NCBI RefSeq assembly: GCF_027580225.2
Contig: NC_073355.2
Location: 22,193,501-22,257,500, forward strand
From: Misgurnus anguillicaudatus
Lineage: Eukaryota; Chordata; Actinopteri; Cypriniformes; Cobitidae
DNA length: 64,000 nucleotides
Reading direction: 5' to 3'
This document shows positions 32,311 through 45,014 of the stretch, piece after piece. The notes beneath the pieces are model-generated. The model did not search any database and was not told where the DNA came from. It saw nothing but the letters and a program-made list of their open reading frames with translations. The position numbers and the translations under genes were made by a program. How positions within the stretch are numbered: position 1 is the first letter of the stretch; each line of letters opens with the position of its first letter.

Positions 32311-33820
32311 GAATGGTATAACATGCTTAAACAAAATTGTCTATTTTGTAATGAACCCGACATATACAGGAGGATGGTAGAGAAACTGAGGCAGAAGAGG
32401 GAAGAAGCAATGTTGTAAAAGAGCAATGTAAAATCAGACTTTTAGAGATAAAAGTGCTAAAAATAAAAACATTAAATGTCATAGAAAGGATTAAAATGTT
32501 ACTTTCTAACATATGTTGAAAAATTGTTACAACATTAATTTTATATTTAATGTTTAAATAATGTTTTGGCAGATAGAACCTTATAATTCTTAGCGAAAAG
32601 TGTTGTTTTAGAATTAGAAGGTTCTATCTGCATTTGACCCCTTCCAAAAATCCACATTTAGAAATTTGAGAGGATTTTGATATTGTATATTTAGAATGCA
32701 TTTAGGGTCCCTGTTATTTTCATGTTTGAAAGATACTTCTTCCCCATGTAAGTTTTCCTATATGTTATGCAAAAACTTTGAAGCTCAATATCTCAAAACT
32801 GCTCAGAACGCAGATAGAACCCTATAATTCCAAGGGGACGATTTCACAAGACTTTTTTAAGATGTAAAATAAATCTTTGGTGTCCCCAGAGCACATGTGA
32901 AGTTTAAGCTTAAAATACCATATAGTTAATTTATTATAGCATGCTAAAATTGCCACTTTGTAGGTGCGTGCAAAAATTTGCCGTTTTGGGTGTATCCTTT
33001 AAAATGCAAATGAGCTGATGAAATGCAAACACTGATCATAATAATGGTGGTGCGTTGAAATTGAAACTCAATTGTGCTGTCAATTATTTTTTTCTCTCTC
33101 TCTTTCTCTCTGCACTTAATGGCAATGCCATGGTTGGATAGTGCAGATTAAGGGGTGGTATTATTATAATAAGATCCCCTTATGACATCACAAGGGGAGA
33201 CAAAATTCAATTACCTAATTTTTCACGTGATAGCAAAGAATGGTTTACCCAAACTATGTTACTGGGTTTTTTTACACATTGTTTTATTTACAAACTTTTC
33301 ACACTGAGGACCCAATTATAGCACTTAAACATGGAAAAAGTCAGATTTTCATGGTATCTCCCCTTTAAAGATGTTTTTTTGTTTGTTTGTTTATTTTAGT
33401 GATTTCAGAAAACCAAAAAAGTTTAGAAACATTATTTATTAATGGTGGTTACTAGCAAAAACAAGCAAATAAAACAAAAACACTATAAATAATTGTTATA
33501 GGGTATGTTGTAATACAATAAGTGATTACTGTACATACACTGTAAAAATTATTTTAAAAACAAAAACAAATGACTGGCAGCAAATGAATGGCAGCAGCAG
33601 TTTTTAAACAAAAACGTAAAATTAAAGTAAAATTTCTTAATTACAATAATGTCCAAAAACAATCATTTTACAGATTTTTTCTTATAAAGTTTTGTTTGTT
33701 ATGGTGAAATTTTGAATTTAGAATTGTTTCACTGTATAGAGATTAAATTCAACTTAATTCTATAGATCTCTTCACAGTTCACGTCACAGGCGGTTCCCAC
33801 TGCGCATGTCGGGGTCAAAA

Positions 33821-34002
33821 ATGCCTACTTGCGTCGTGGGCTTTGAAAATCGCACTAGGTCTGCCGTTAAGTTTTTCAGGATTCCTGCAGAATCTCAAAA
33901 ACAAAAAAATACAACATCTGTGGCAGCAAGCAATTAAACGTGCAGACTGGGACAATGCAAATATCAAAGAGGCTTGTGTTTGTAGTGCTCACTTCATTTC
34001 AG
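33821..34002 (+). pseudogene. THAP-domain exon remnant
   Basis: The frame from ATG 33821 reads MPTCVVGFENRTRSAVKFFR IPAESQK. After a frameshift in an A-rich run (about 33898-33912) another frame reads LWQQAIKRADWDNANIKEA and CVCSAHFISG, ending at a GTAAGT donor. This is the C2CH THAP zinc-finger layout (first Cys, AVKFFRIP, W, ADW, CSAHF). The second Cys appears replaced by Phe and one residue is missing, so the finger should not fold. THAP domains occur in P-element-type transposases and in host factors; which this derives from is unclear. Confidence 0.7.
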
Positions 34003-34923
34003 GTAAGTCATAATTTTTCAGCCCTGTTAGATTAAACTAGAAAGCCTAAATTGTATGAACAGTTTGACCTTATGCTGCACGCGCACCCGATAGTCATTCA
34101 ATGTTTACAAGCCTTGAAGGGGTCTATATACCGCTAGTCTTTTTTTTACTCATTAACTGCATTTGATTCAGCTGCTTTTGGAAATAGGTGCTGATCTGTG
34201 TAAATGACTACAAAACCATATTCGATTTTTCCTAACCTGATCTTCATTCATTTACATTATCAAACACATTATTGTGTGCCATAAACGCTGTTGAGTATTT
34301 AATGGTGTTAACAGCCATGCATTTACATTGAATGAAGGCTGCATTTAAGTCGAAGGACCAATTCTCTGTGTTTACACATGTCTAAAACTTCACTGCCTGT
34401 ATATGTATCTGATGCTTTACTAATCATATCCAAAGGGAATCCTAACCTAAAGTGTTGAGATCATATACCACTAATCCTCTGCTGTGATCGGTTTAGATTT
34501 GTTTCAAATAAACAAAAAAAGCAAGCCAATACAAATGCATTAATTTTCATAATGCAAAAGCAGTGCAAATCCACAATGTTCAGAGCACAGGGACATGATG
34601 TGCCTGCTTGTAAAGCCATTCATATCAATGACCACGCACTTTGTTATGCCTCAATAAATGCTTTATATTCAACCTTAGATTAGATATTTAATGTAGGTCA
34701 TATGAGATAAATCATATGAGAGTCATTTGAAAAAAAAAATCACTTCATATGATTTTCTTTATTTCTCAAACACTGTGAAGGTAAAGTTTTAAGTGCAATA
34801 GTTAAACAGCATCATAAGATCATGGTCATTTTGTTTTATTTTAAAGATGTTATTTTGTTTATTTTAGTGATTACAGAGCCAACCCAAAAAAGAAATTCTG
34901 GTCAAAATCTAAATCTGCTCGTT

Positions 34924-34972
34924 TTTAGTTTAGTTTAGTTTAGTTTAGTTTAGTTTAGTTTAGTTTAGTTTA
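34924..34972. repeat. (TTTAG)n pentanucleotide repeat
   Basis: About nine to ten perfect TTTAG units. Confidence 0.95.
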
Positions 34973-34979
34973 CCAAACT

Positions 34980-36795
34980 GAGATTGATTTTATGTGTGAC
35001 CTATGTAGACACCAGCCATCATCTATGTAAGTTATGTTTAGATCACGGCAACTGTTACTTAAGGTCAATAGACAGCATCTTCACAGCCAAGCAAGCAGCC
35101 TCATCTGACTCTTCATACTGGACTCGTGCCCTAGTCTCCAAACACTAAATTTAGCTCATCACTAGGCAGAGTCACCAGGTATCCATTAGATTGTCTTACC
35201 TAATAGTAATACACATAACTTACATATTTACAAATTTTCAAGGTGTCAGAAGTTTCTATTCCTTATCTGCCACTTAAGCACCTGCTTTGGTGCGTCTCTG
35301 GTATTCATAATGCAGTGAATATTGGTATTGAATTTCAAGCTTGCTGACAACCAGTTTGTTACCAGTTAAAATTGATTTGCTTAAACCACTGCAAACGATA
35401 ATGAAAACATGCAATCTTTAAAAGGTAAGCACGATAATAATCAATTTAACATCGATTCAATATTTCTTACACATTTTCCAAACTGTAGGCTAACATGCTC
35501 GTGCGCATTGCTCGAACTTACTTTAACTGTTACGCGCGCCCACGCGCTCCGTCTGTGAAGCGAGATTCCGAATATATTTTCATTTTAATATGTAAACTAT
35601 TTTAAAATCAAAACTTTGATCATGGTTATCCAAAATATGTGTTTTTTCCGTTTAAATAACTCAAGAAACCGCTACTTGTTCTCACTGCAGATAACGGGAT
35701 GATGGAACCGTAGGCTAAGTTACCTCAAGCAGTCCCCTACCGTTATGTGAAAAACATTCAGTAAAACTTTCCCAAAAATACCTCTACTTCACTTTTATTA
35801 CACGTGTTCACTAACATTTAACGTCTAAAGATACCAAAATGAAAACAGGGAGAACACAATGCAAACTCTTCAAGTGTTCATTATTAAAAGCTTACCAGTA
35901 AATGAGCGAAAGTCCATCAAAACGCTCGAGCTCTCTCCCCCGTGGGTTCAAATATGACATTGCATCCAACAGAAACGTTAAGGTTGAAATATTCTGCTCT
36001 GAATCCTCTGTAGTTAAACGATGTCTCCAATTATTTACATCAGACACATCAGTGCGATTTCATGTCAGGTCTCTGCATCACAGCCTGCATTGTTGAGCAC
36101 GAGCAAGAGTGAGCATTCATTCAGCATTAAATCAATCATACAGCAACAGCCAGGCGAGACAGCGACTGCTAGTTTCTAATCTGTAAGACACGTGGTTTTC
36201 GTGCTGACCTGGCCGTCTGTTAGACAGAGTCTTGCCGACAGCCCTCTGGTCACATTACTTTGACTTTTCATAGTGTTTCATAAAGAGCCCCCAACTTTGC
36301 CGCTGTCTTTTAAACCAGAACGGCATTTTTGGGTATCACAAAAGGTGTGGTGCATGCTGTCAAGGTGGGCAACTCTTTAACAGGTCTTATATGTATTGTG
36401 AATGAAAATATGTCTTCTATGTGAATAAATATATGAGTGTATATTACTGGTTACGTAGGAGATGTAGACTATAAGGTGGAGTCCGGTCATCATGACAGTT
36501 GTATGCTACTTCAGGTAACTGTGATTAATACTCTGACTGCTGACCTGTCCTAAGAGATCGGATGCACTGCAGTCTAAACAGTAGGGGGTTTCTAATTTCC
36601 CCACATAGACATTTGTTTGCAACACAAATATCTACCCCTGTAGTCCTTCTTCACACATATACCTGTCTATATTTATTCATAGTTGGATGCATAAACTACC
36701 ACTTTTAAAATTAGAAAGAAAATTCAGTTTTTGTATGCACAATATGTCTGTAGCTTTGAGATCATGAAGTCATTTTCTGTCATTTTTTAAAGAAA
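34980..36795. other. Intergenic DNA, no feature recognised
   Basis: This unique-looking sequence contains a slightly CpG-richer part at about 35500-35580 and open frames without similarity. No terminal repeats or exon structure were identified. Confidence 0.35.
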
Positions 36796-36802
36796 GGGAT
36801 AA

Positions 36803-37799
36803 GGGAGAGCAGGGCACAACCTAACGCTTTTTGGTTTTGGTTCAATCATTCAAAAAATATTTGAGTTTGATTAATTATATTTTTACACAAACAACACACA
36901 CATCTCTGCTACAAATGAACATTTGAAGTTTGTTTCCATTACTTACCATTCTTAGACAATTACACCAAACATGACAGAAGTGCAAACGTTACAACTTACC
37001 CCATAGGTGGGGTTCATTGTAACAGGCAGGGGGTTAGTTGTAACACTTGCTAAAAATTAAGTTTGCATGCAAATTTTTTCAAAACTATTTTCTCTATACA
37101 AAAGAAAACTCAGCACAATTATGACAAAAAAACAGTCTGTAAAACCATACTAAAGTCTCAAAATCAAATTCTGAGATAATGAAAATCAAAGTCTAATTTT
37201 AATAATTCATTTCATTATGATTTTAATCTTTGATGTGACCTTATTCAATCAATATTAAAGATATGAACAAAAATACATTTTGACACACAATTTTTGATAA
37301 GGCAGACACATTTATTTTGTTAGCTGCCAGCAATCATTAGTGTGTAGCCTATATAAAACAACTGCAAGAATTACGCTAACGTTAGCTGTTTAAATATTGT
37401 TAGTGCTGAGCGGTTAGTTGTAACACAGTGTTACAACTAACCCTGCTTTGTAAAAATATTTTCAAGCCTACCAAAAAAGTTGCTAAGAGCTGCAGACATA
37501 TTTCAAAATAATGCTATGTTTTAGTCAACAAGACACTGATTAATATGACATAACATTGGTTTTGATATCTTACACACCCAACTCAGAAACTTAAAAAAAA
37601 AATTACCAATCAATAAATAGAGTTATCTTTCATCAATAACTTTATGGAAAAACATTATACTTTTCATAAATTTGCGCGAGAGCATCTTTTTTCAGCGTTA
37701 AAACAATACCGGATAAACACCTCGCTCAACCCTGTGCAACAATGTAAACGATTCGTGTTACAACTAACCCTGCGTTAGTTTGTGACCCGGGCATCCCTA
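36803..37799. mobile_element. Element with repeated GTTACAACTAACCC motifs
   Basis: The left end GGGAGAGCAGGGCACAACCT and the inverted right end GGGATGCCCGGGTCACAAAC are imperfect terminal repeats, both followed by CTAACG-type sequence. GTTAGTTGTAACAC and its inverse occur at least four times inside (about 37029, 37410, 37429, 37757). No coding sequence was recognised. Confidence 0.65.
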
Positions 37800-37803
37800 C
37801 TAT

Positions 37804-38093
37804 AAGGGATAGTTCACCTAGAAATCATTTACTCACTTTCAAATGGTTATAAACCTATATACATTTCTTTGTTTTGGTGAACACAAAGGAAGATATTTGA
37901 AAAGCAGGCAAGAAACAGGAGCACCATTGACTTCCATAGTAAAATAAAACTTACTATGGAAATCAATGGTGCTCAAAAACAAATATTGCTTAAAATATCT
38001 TACTTTGTGTTTTCGGCAGAGCAAATCAATTTAAAAGTAAATTATGTAAGTAAATTCTGACAGAATTTTAATTTTAGGTAAACTATCCCTTTA
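37804..38093. mobile_element. AAGGGATAGTTCACC-type element, complete
   Basis: Ends AAGGGATAGTTCACCTAGAA and TAGGTAAACTATCCCTTTAA are inverted. The centre holds mirrored CACCATTGACTTCCATAGTA blocks, making the element largely palindromic. Confidence 0.7.
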
Positions 38094-38846
38094 AGCATAT
38101 TTGTTGTGCCCAATTAATTTATACTTTGCTTATTCCATAAAAGGAAACTTAAGTGATTAGGTCCTTAACCAGCCCTTACTAGATTTTTTACATGTAAAAG
38201 CTTAAAAAATACAATTCTGTTTAAATAGCACATAGTCACTACTGGGATAACACTCAAACATTTAAAAGCCTTTTAACATTTTCTTTCATCTACTTACATA
38301 AGCATGAATACAGTTTCTGGGGGTAACCCCTGACAGTAAATGCAATTATAAATAGCTGCTATTGTTTTGAACAGCAAAAATGATGTGTGTTGCTTCTTAT
38401 ATGTAACTAACAGAAAACAGAGGCATGCTAAGTATCATGACAACTGGAAAATGTTGTGTCTGCTCCTCTTTCCTAAAACACCAATTTTACTTTGACATCT
38501 AAATTCAGGAAAGTTGGTCTGTAAATTCTGCTGTCAATATGCCTCTTATTTTCGTTAATTAGGTTTTCTAAATTATTGTTGTTGTTTTTTAATACAGTCA
38601 TTTAAAGTATATCGATAGCTTCAATTGCCTGCTAAATTATTCTTTAAGCCAAAATTGTTATTTGTACCACAATACTTTTCCTGTTTGTGTAAATTGCAGA
38701 GGCTCCCTCTAGTGATGCAGCTTTGTAATGTCAGAACATAGAGCATCCATTCACCTTCGGAGGCGCTGTGATACAGTCTATGTGTGATACAGATACTCAG
38801 CAAGTTGTCTCTGTGTTGCATATACCTGGATTGTATCTGTATCTCT

Positions 38847-39120
38847 ACACTCTAAAAACAAACAGTGCTAAATAGCACCAAAAGTGGTTCTTGGCTCGTT
38901 ATCATAGAGGAACCATTTGAAGTGCCAAATAGCACCGATGTGTAGCACCGGTGTAGAACCATATGGTGCTATGTAGAACCATATGTGGTGATATAGTGGT
39001 GCTATATGACCCCCTTATGGTTCTTCATAGGTGCTTCATAGGTGCTTTATAGTACTAAAAATGGTTTCTCTATGATTACAAGCCAAGAACCACTTTTTCA
39101 CCATTTTGTTTTTAGAGTGT
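38847..39120. mobile_element. MITE with ACACTCTAAAAACAAA termini, copy 1
   Basis: The inverted termini are perfect over about 16 bp. The interior is built of alternating AGCACC and GGTTCT/AGAACC units (AGAACCATAT repeated), so it folds on itself. A relative lies in a ppl intron at 57223-57460. Confidence 0.75.
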
Positions 39121-39124
39121 ACAT

Positions 39125-42100
39125 ATCGCATTTAATCCAGATGTGCATCATTTAAAATCTGTACAATCTCAAAACAAATGTACAAAAACTGTCACTGGGA
39201 TTGTTCCCATTTAGGTGTATGGTACTACAAATGTACTTTTGAGCTACCTTAAGTACAAAAGTGATCTTTTTGAACCCCAGGGATGCCTTTGCATCTTGTT
39301 TTTGAGACTTTGGGTACAGACTGTAAATGATGCACAACTGGATTGAAAGCAATTAACTCATATTTAGAGTTATTGACTTTGTATAAAGTTTATCCTTGTG
39401 TTTTCATTACAGTACATCAGTAACTGTAGATTTTGTCTGCATTAATAAAGAATGGCATAGCACCCTAAGAAAAAGAGTGACTTCAATGACATACTTTGAA
39501 CTAGATCATGAGGTGGATATACAGTGAAGAAAACAGTGGGCGAATAGGTGTGGTAGCATGTTTTAGATGAGTATTACACCACTTTCATGGTCATTCTGTC
39601 AACATTCTTGGCCTTATCGTAAAATCGATGTACGCGAGGCTAAGTCAAGCACGTTTGTACCTCTTTGTCTGCGGATTTTGTAAAGTGACATTCAGGGTTT
39701 TTTTAATGTATAAGCGTTATGGCATTAGTAACAGAATGGTTGACATCTTATCAAAAGAATGTTTAATACTCGTTTTATTTAAAATACATGACTGGATGCT
39801 AGGCAGGATTGGCTGGTTTTCTCAGTCCATCCCCGTTCTAGAATGTAGGTGGGGCTGCACGGTCTGCAATGTTTGACCCAGCCAAGCAGGTTTCTCATAG
39901 CTGACCTGGGTGTGGTCATCACCTGTATATGTCAATGCCACTGATACATACACGTAGCACTGACAGCTGTTTTCAACCAGACATTTTCTAATCTGATCTA
40001 CCTGGCTTACAAAATTCCAAAAAGACAAAACAAGACATGAACATATTGACAAACCAATGATCATTGCTCTGTTGAAATGTTTGGGAATTGGGGACGGCGG
40101 CCAGACTGATTTACTGGGACATAACAGAATTGCTGCAACACAGCAGTTTTATGTGTCAGAGGGTCTTTGGGAGGTTTTTAGAGTCACTGAGCCTTGGCTT
40201 CCTGCTTTGTCCACAGTCTAGGATTCAGGGTTGAGGATTCAGTCACTTTGCATGCCCAAAAGAGCTTACAAACCGCATGGAGATGGAGTCCTGTTGTGTT
40301 ATCCTAAACACATATTTAGATAGAAAGCCTCAGTCTGCTGTATAATAACAAAGTAGCCACTGATCGACTCTTTCATTAATATTTCTGTGTCATTTTTGGG
40401 TAAAAATACTAGTTGTGTTTAATAAAATCTAAGGAAATATGTGGAGCTTTCTGTAGTGTGCTACACACAGATTTGCTAATGAATAAATAGCAGTACTACA
40501 AACCCTAAAGGACAAACCCTATAGGTGAAACGTGCAGATAGCGTGCCATAAAATCACTATAATCTCAACTATTGACATGTGTTGAAACAGCAGCACTACA
40601 GCAGTTGTAAATGTTTCTCTTTGACACAAACTAAGATACCTTATTGTCATATGTATCTGCAAGAGAAATAGCTGTTAAAGGTTCCAAAGTGAACCTTAAC
40701 CCTTACAGAGGCATACGTCCAAATGTCACCAACAATGTCTTAGCATACCTCAGTGGATGTCTAGCATATTTGTGTTTTATGGTTTCTAGGTGCATGTAGT
40801 AATGAAAACCGTGTGACACACCTAAAAAATGCTCTTGTGTATATAACAAAGCAGGTGCTGACACTCCTGTCATTGAGTTTGAAGTCTTCACACCCAGAAA
40901 ACAGACACTCCTCTTTCAAATGAAACCTTATGAATAGTGATTTCCATAAATATTGATTGCATTTTGCCCATTTATGGTCATTTTGTTGTAAATTTACATT
41001 TCAGCTCATACTTTATTAGTTTAGTCTATTACGCTTCGGATTCATCCTTGGTATGTCATGCATGCTTCATTCTTAAAATGAGCCTGTCATGTATGCACAA
41101 CAGTCATGCCATTGAAGTTTTGGTTCAATGCTTTTTAAAAAAAAACATTTCTTTCTACATATAGTCTAACAACCTACTTTTATAGTCTACAAAGTACTTT
41201 TTGTGAAATGGGGATCATGTAGCACCTTAAGAGTCTATACAGCTGCCTCTTTTATATATCTCGGTCTCTCCACCCATGTTTGTATAATGCACCTTGCACC
41301 GAGAGACTGATGCAGAACACACCCCATAGTTCAGTTCTCATACCTTGAGAATCTAACATTTAGAGGATGAACTTTTATTTGTAAGCCCACACCACTGAAG
41401 AGTCCACTGGACCATGGCTGACTGCTCACAAGCCCATTATTGCAGCTCTGGAACTCAACACACCCTATGCAAAGTAGGCCTATCCTGGCAGAAGAATGTG
41501 TTGAAACCAACACACATAAATACACAATGTAGTGTCAGGACTTCAGATCTGGCAGCACAGGTCTCACAGCTAAACAGTGTTCATACAATAAAGCACACAT
41601 CAGTCATGACTTTTGATCTTTACCTTCATACCTCACCTCGGCTATATGGGCGTGTAAAGGGAATTCCTCCCTTTCACCTGTTTCGTAAAATTCCTGGCTC
41701 AAAACTTACAGTCGAGCATTTTTCTTACACACAGTATTATTTATTATCAGCAATGCATGCATTACCTATTCATTTACCTATTCATGTAGTATGATGACAA
41801 ATATTCACTTTCTTGCCCTTTTTACTTGGATCATGTGTAGAATGTTGCAATACTGGTTAAACGGTGAATCAGTCCAAGCATATTTGGTTTTGAAGAAACT
41901 CCGGGGGCTAGTCAATGAGACTTTACATCATCCAAATGTAAATTATACAGGAAAGTCATTCACACTTATTAGGCGCTTGAATTTATCACACCACATACAG
42001 CGTTAATGCTGCTTGGGTGGTTTGACTTAATAACAAAGTAAATGTTTAAGCTATTGGAATGGACTGTGGTCCTTTGTAACCGCTACTCTCCATATGCTTA

Positions 42101-42220
42101 TCTTTAGTCATAGAGAAGCGACAATATCATATTGCTGTGCAACTACAGGGGTGTTAAAAATAACAACGGTGAAAAAAGTCAAACATTTACTGTATAAACA
42201 AGATTTAGCTTTCTTGTGAA
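39125..42220. other. Intergenic DNA, no gene recognised
   Basis: No exon or clear element boundary was found. Several open frames of 60-126 codons lack similarity and splice context. Confidence 0.35.
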
Positions 42221-42229
42221 TCACTGAGC

Positions 42230-44160
42230 TAATATTTAGTTTCTGAGAACTGCTTTACGTCTGTGTTGTATGGAGTCGACCAACCTTTGGCATCCATATG
42301 CAGATTTTGTATTGGATTGAGGTCCAAGGATTGGTCTGGCTACTCCATAACGTTAATCTTTTATGGCCTAACACCATAGTATAGGAAACGTCCCCATAAC
42401 ATGATGCTTACACCACCATGCAAAACTGCCTTTATAGTGTACTGTGGTTTGAATTCAGTGTTTGGTGGTCGTCTGACAAACTGTCTGTGGCCCCCAGACC
42501 CAAAAAGAACGATCTTGCTTTCATCAGTCCACAAAATATCGCGGAATTTCTCTTAAAGGTCACGTTCTTTCTGATCCTATTTTTTAAACCCTAGTTAGTG
42601 TGTAATGTTGTGATAATAGCATACATAATACCTGTAAAATGATAAAGCTCAAAGTTCACTGGCAGGCGATATATTTTCTTTAACAAAATACCACTTTCAA
42701 AGCCTACAGCGAACGGCCGGTTTGGACTACAGTCCTCTACTTCCTGCTTTAATGACGTCACTAGAATAGTTTTTGACTAAACTCCGCCCACAACAAACCG
42801 TGTGTCTCAATTCGTTCCCTAGCTCCCGAGGTCGTGAATCAGTATATCGTGTACACAGGTTCGGGCACTGGTAAGGACCCTAGCTCACTTCACATTTGGA
42901 CAATGTTCACTTATTTTTCTGTCACGTGGCTGCTTAAGCGCGTTGTAATCACTCACAGCTGTTACTCATTAACAACTGGCAAAACCAACATCTCTCTGAC
43001 TTAATTTTAAAAACAGTACATTGTGAAAAATGCTGCCATTATTCTCTTACATATCTGTGCATAAAATGGGAGGCATATAATTAAATTTTTAATGTAATAA
43101 ATATATTTACAATTTTAAATAAATATTATTATTTTAAATATTGAGTAGATTGTGATCTCTTACTGTGTAGCAATGTGTGTTTATATTTGCAACTAAAACA
43201 AACATTTGTCTTTATAAAAGTTCTGTAACTTCATAAAGTTTATTAAGTTGGATCACGTGATGTTCGGTTGGCGAGCTTCAGAAAAGGTTACGTGATGTCC
43301 GGTTAGGGAACATAGGGACCATCGATGCTCACTGGTTTTTGCGTTGCATTGTGGGAATTTTTAGGGAACAAACGTTCCATTGCACTGAACGGATTTTGCG
43401 ATTGAGACAGCCCTTAAAATGGCTGACTCCCTGATCAGTGCCCTGACTACTGAACATTGAACAAGGGAGCTGATTGAGACACACAGAATATGTCAGACGC
43501 CAGCTAAGCTAACGGCAAGCTAAGCTAAGCTGCTATTGAATCACAATACACTAAACAAACTACACAATCAAAAGTCGTTACGTAAGGAGGGACTTCATAG
43601 AAAAAGAAAGACATCAGCCCGTTTTGAGGACAGTGAAACAGCAGTATACAGATAAGTCAATTGTATAAAAAATACCGAGTTTTTTTACACATGAAACATG
43701 AACACATGTTATTTTGCGCACTGTAAACACAATCAAAGATTCAAAAACACAGAAAGAACGGGACCTTTAAGACCAGTCAATGCATTCTTTCTTACCTCTT
43801 CAGCATGTGTCGTTTTTACATCAACGGGAATTAGCGTGGGCTTCAAATTAGATTGGTTTCAAATAGGCGTTTTTTAATTGTTACAGTACTCACAGGTAAG
43901 TTTAGACTTTCTTTGATCACACTGGGTCTGATCATTGGCCGAGTCTTTGCCATTTTGGATATTTTTCAATCCATTCGAATGGTAGTTTTCAGTTTTCACC
44001 CAGGTCTTTCTGATTTTGGTTCAATTTTAAAGTATTTAATATCATTTTTCATTCTCTGCACAACTTTATACATTTTCTTCTCTCCAGTCAACTTTTTAAT
44101 CAAAGTACGCTGTTCTTCTGAACACAATGGTCTGAATTGACCATTTTATTTAGATTTTCA
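42230..44160 (-). pseudogene. Tc1/mariner transposase, split by a TTAA insertion
   Basis: On the minus strand, 44160-43771 carries the helix-turn-helix half (LIKKLTGEKKMYKVVQRM, then RPSVIKESLNLPVSTVTIKK). Positions 42552-42230 carry the catalytic half (WTDESKIVLFGSGGHRQFV, then HGGVSIMLWG). These are recognisable parts of the Tc1 DDE transposase, including the DESK aspartate. Several stops and shifts are present, and a 1.2-kb element (42557-43766) interrupts it. Dead copy; the outer terminal repeats were not fixed. Confidence 0.75.
42553..43770. mobile_element. TTAA-target element inserted in the Tc1 copy
   Basis: Termini AGGTCACGTTCTTTCTG (42557) and, inverted, AGGTCCCGTTCTTTCTG (ending 43766) are flanked by TTAA at 42553-42556 and 43767-43770. 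No transposase was recognised in 1.2 kb; the interior around 42780-43500 has GC-richer unique sequence. Confidence 0.8.
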
Positions 44161-44308
44161 GGAAGAAATGCACTATAACCACATGTAATGTACAGTAAAA
44201 CCCATTTGCTGCCTTTGCTGCCTAAGAGCCAAGAGCCACTTGTTTGACACAGAATAAATAACCTCACTAATTGATCTTAACACTACTATTATTTTGAACA
44301 CACCCATT

Positions 44309-44545
44309 TTAAAGGGATAGTTCACCCTAAAGTTAAAATTCTGTCATTACTTACTTACTCTTATGTTGTTACAAACCTGTATAAATTTATTTGTTTGGAT
44401 GGCCACAAAGGAAGATATTTTGAGAAATGTATGAAACCAAACCGATCACGAGCCCCATTCATTTCCATGGTATTCTTTATTCCTACTATTAAAGTGAATG
44501 GGCTCATGATTGGTAAATCATGTTGTGATCATGTTGTGATCATGT
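44309..44545. mobile_element. AAAGGGATAGTTCACCC-type element fragment
   Basis: The left end AAAGGGATAGTTCACCCTAA is followed by the ACTTACTCTTATGTTGTTAC block and CATTCATTTCCATGG. The right terminus is missing or eroded. Confidence 0.6.
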
Positions 44546-44730
44546 TGTGCCTGTTGGTGTTCTACTACACCTACTAGTAAATGATTTGCCATTTAAAAAT
44601 ATAATTTCTACCAAAAACAGTGATGTTGGACTGGTAATATTTTGAACAACACTGTATATATCCATTTTCCCAACAGCAGGACACTACTATAATAAATGTA
44701 ATGCTTTTGGAAGTGACAGCCATTATTGGT

Positions 44731-45014
44731 GTTCCTGTAGCTCATTTGGTAACGCATTGTGTTAGCAACACAAAATTTTGTGGTGGTTTCCTGAACAGAG
44801 ATTAGCTTAAGCCAGGATTAGGCCTAAGTTTAATTAGGAAATATAACTAGTTTTGACATTCATGCCTTACTAAAAACATTACTTGTGTGCATTTTGAGGC
44901 AAAACAAAGGGCACTGATATATTTCAAAATATGTCAGTGCAAGTTGTTTTCAGTTGGGACAGCTCTTGGCATTTATTTTAGTCTAGGACTAATCCCTGTC
45001 CAGGATACCGCCCC
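44731..45014 (+). repeat. tRNA-like head joined to dispersed repeat copy 2
   Basis: A truncated tRNA-like sequence (TAGCTCATTTGGTAACGCAT, then GTTAGCAACA) runs at about 44775-44781 into the repeat block seen also at 30828 and 52978 (ATGCCTTACTAAAAACATTA, TTGTGTGCATTTTGAGGC). The other two copies lack the tRNA head, so the join may be chance insertion. Confidence 0.55.

Larger units (their letters stand above)
30568..32840. mobile_element. Inner transposon with GTCCCCTTGG termini
   Basis: Termini GTCCCCTTGGAATTATAAGG (30568) and, on the other strand, GTCCCCTTGGAATTATAGGG (ending about 32839) give inverted repeats of about 28 bp with one mismatch. The flanking ATTTC (30563-30567 and 32841-32845) is a candidate target duplication. 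GGTTCTATCT recurs subterminally several times (about 30587, 30716, 30748 and in both orientations around 32573-32630). No transposase was recognised. Confidence 0.75.
30552..33368. mobile_element. TTAA-target element containing a nested transposon
   Basis: The outer element spans 30556-33364 with termini AGGGGACATTTC and (right) TCTCCCCT, flanked by TTAA at 30552-30555 and 33365-33368. A related copy begins after TTAA at 49797 and shows the uninterrupted left end (AGGGGACATTTCACAAG). In this copy the left end is interrupted after CATTTC by a second element. Confidence 0.8.
30446..34895. repeat. Flanking duplicate segments: one filled, one empty
   Basis: The sequence at 30446-30556 (TTTTAAGTGCAATAGTTAAA and neighbours) recurs at about 34663-34845. 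The sequence at 33365-33425 recurs at about 34841-34895 (GTTTATTTTAGTGATT). The two halves are contiguous in the 34.7-kb copy but separated by a 2.8-kb insertion in the 30.5-kb copy. Confidence 0.8.
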
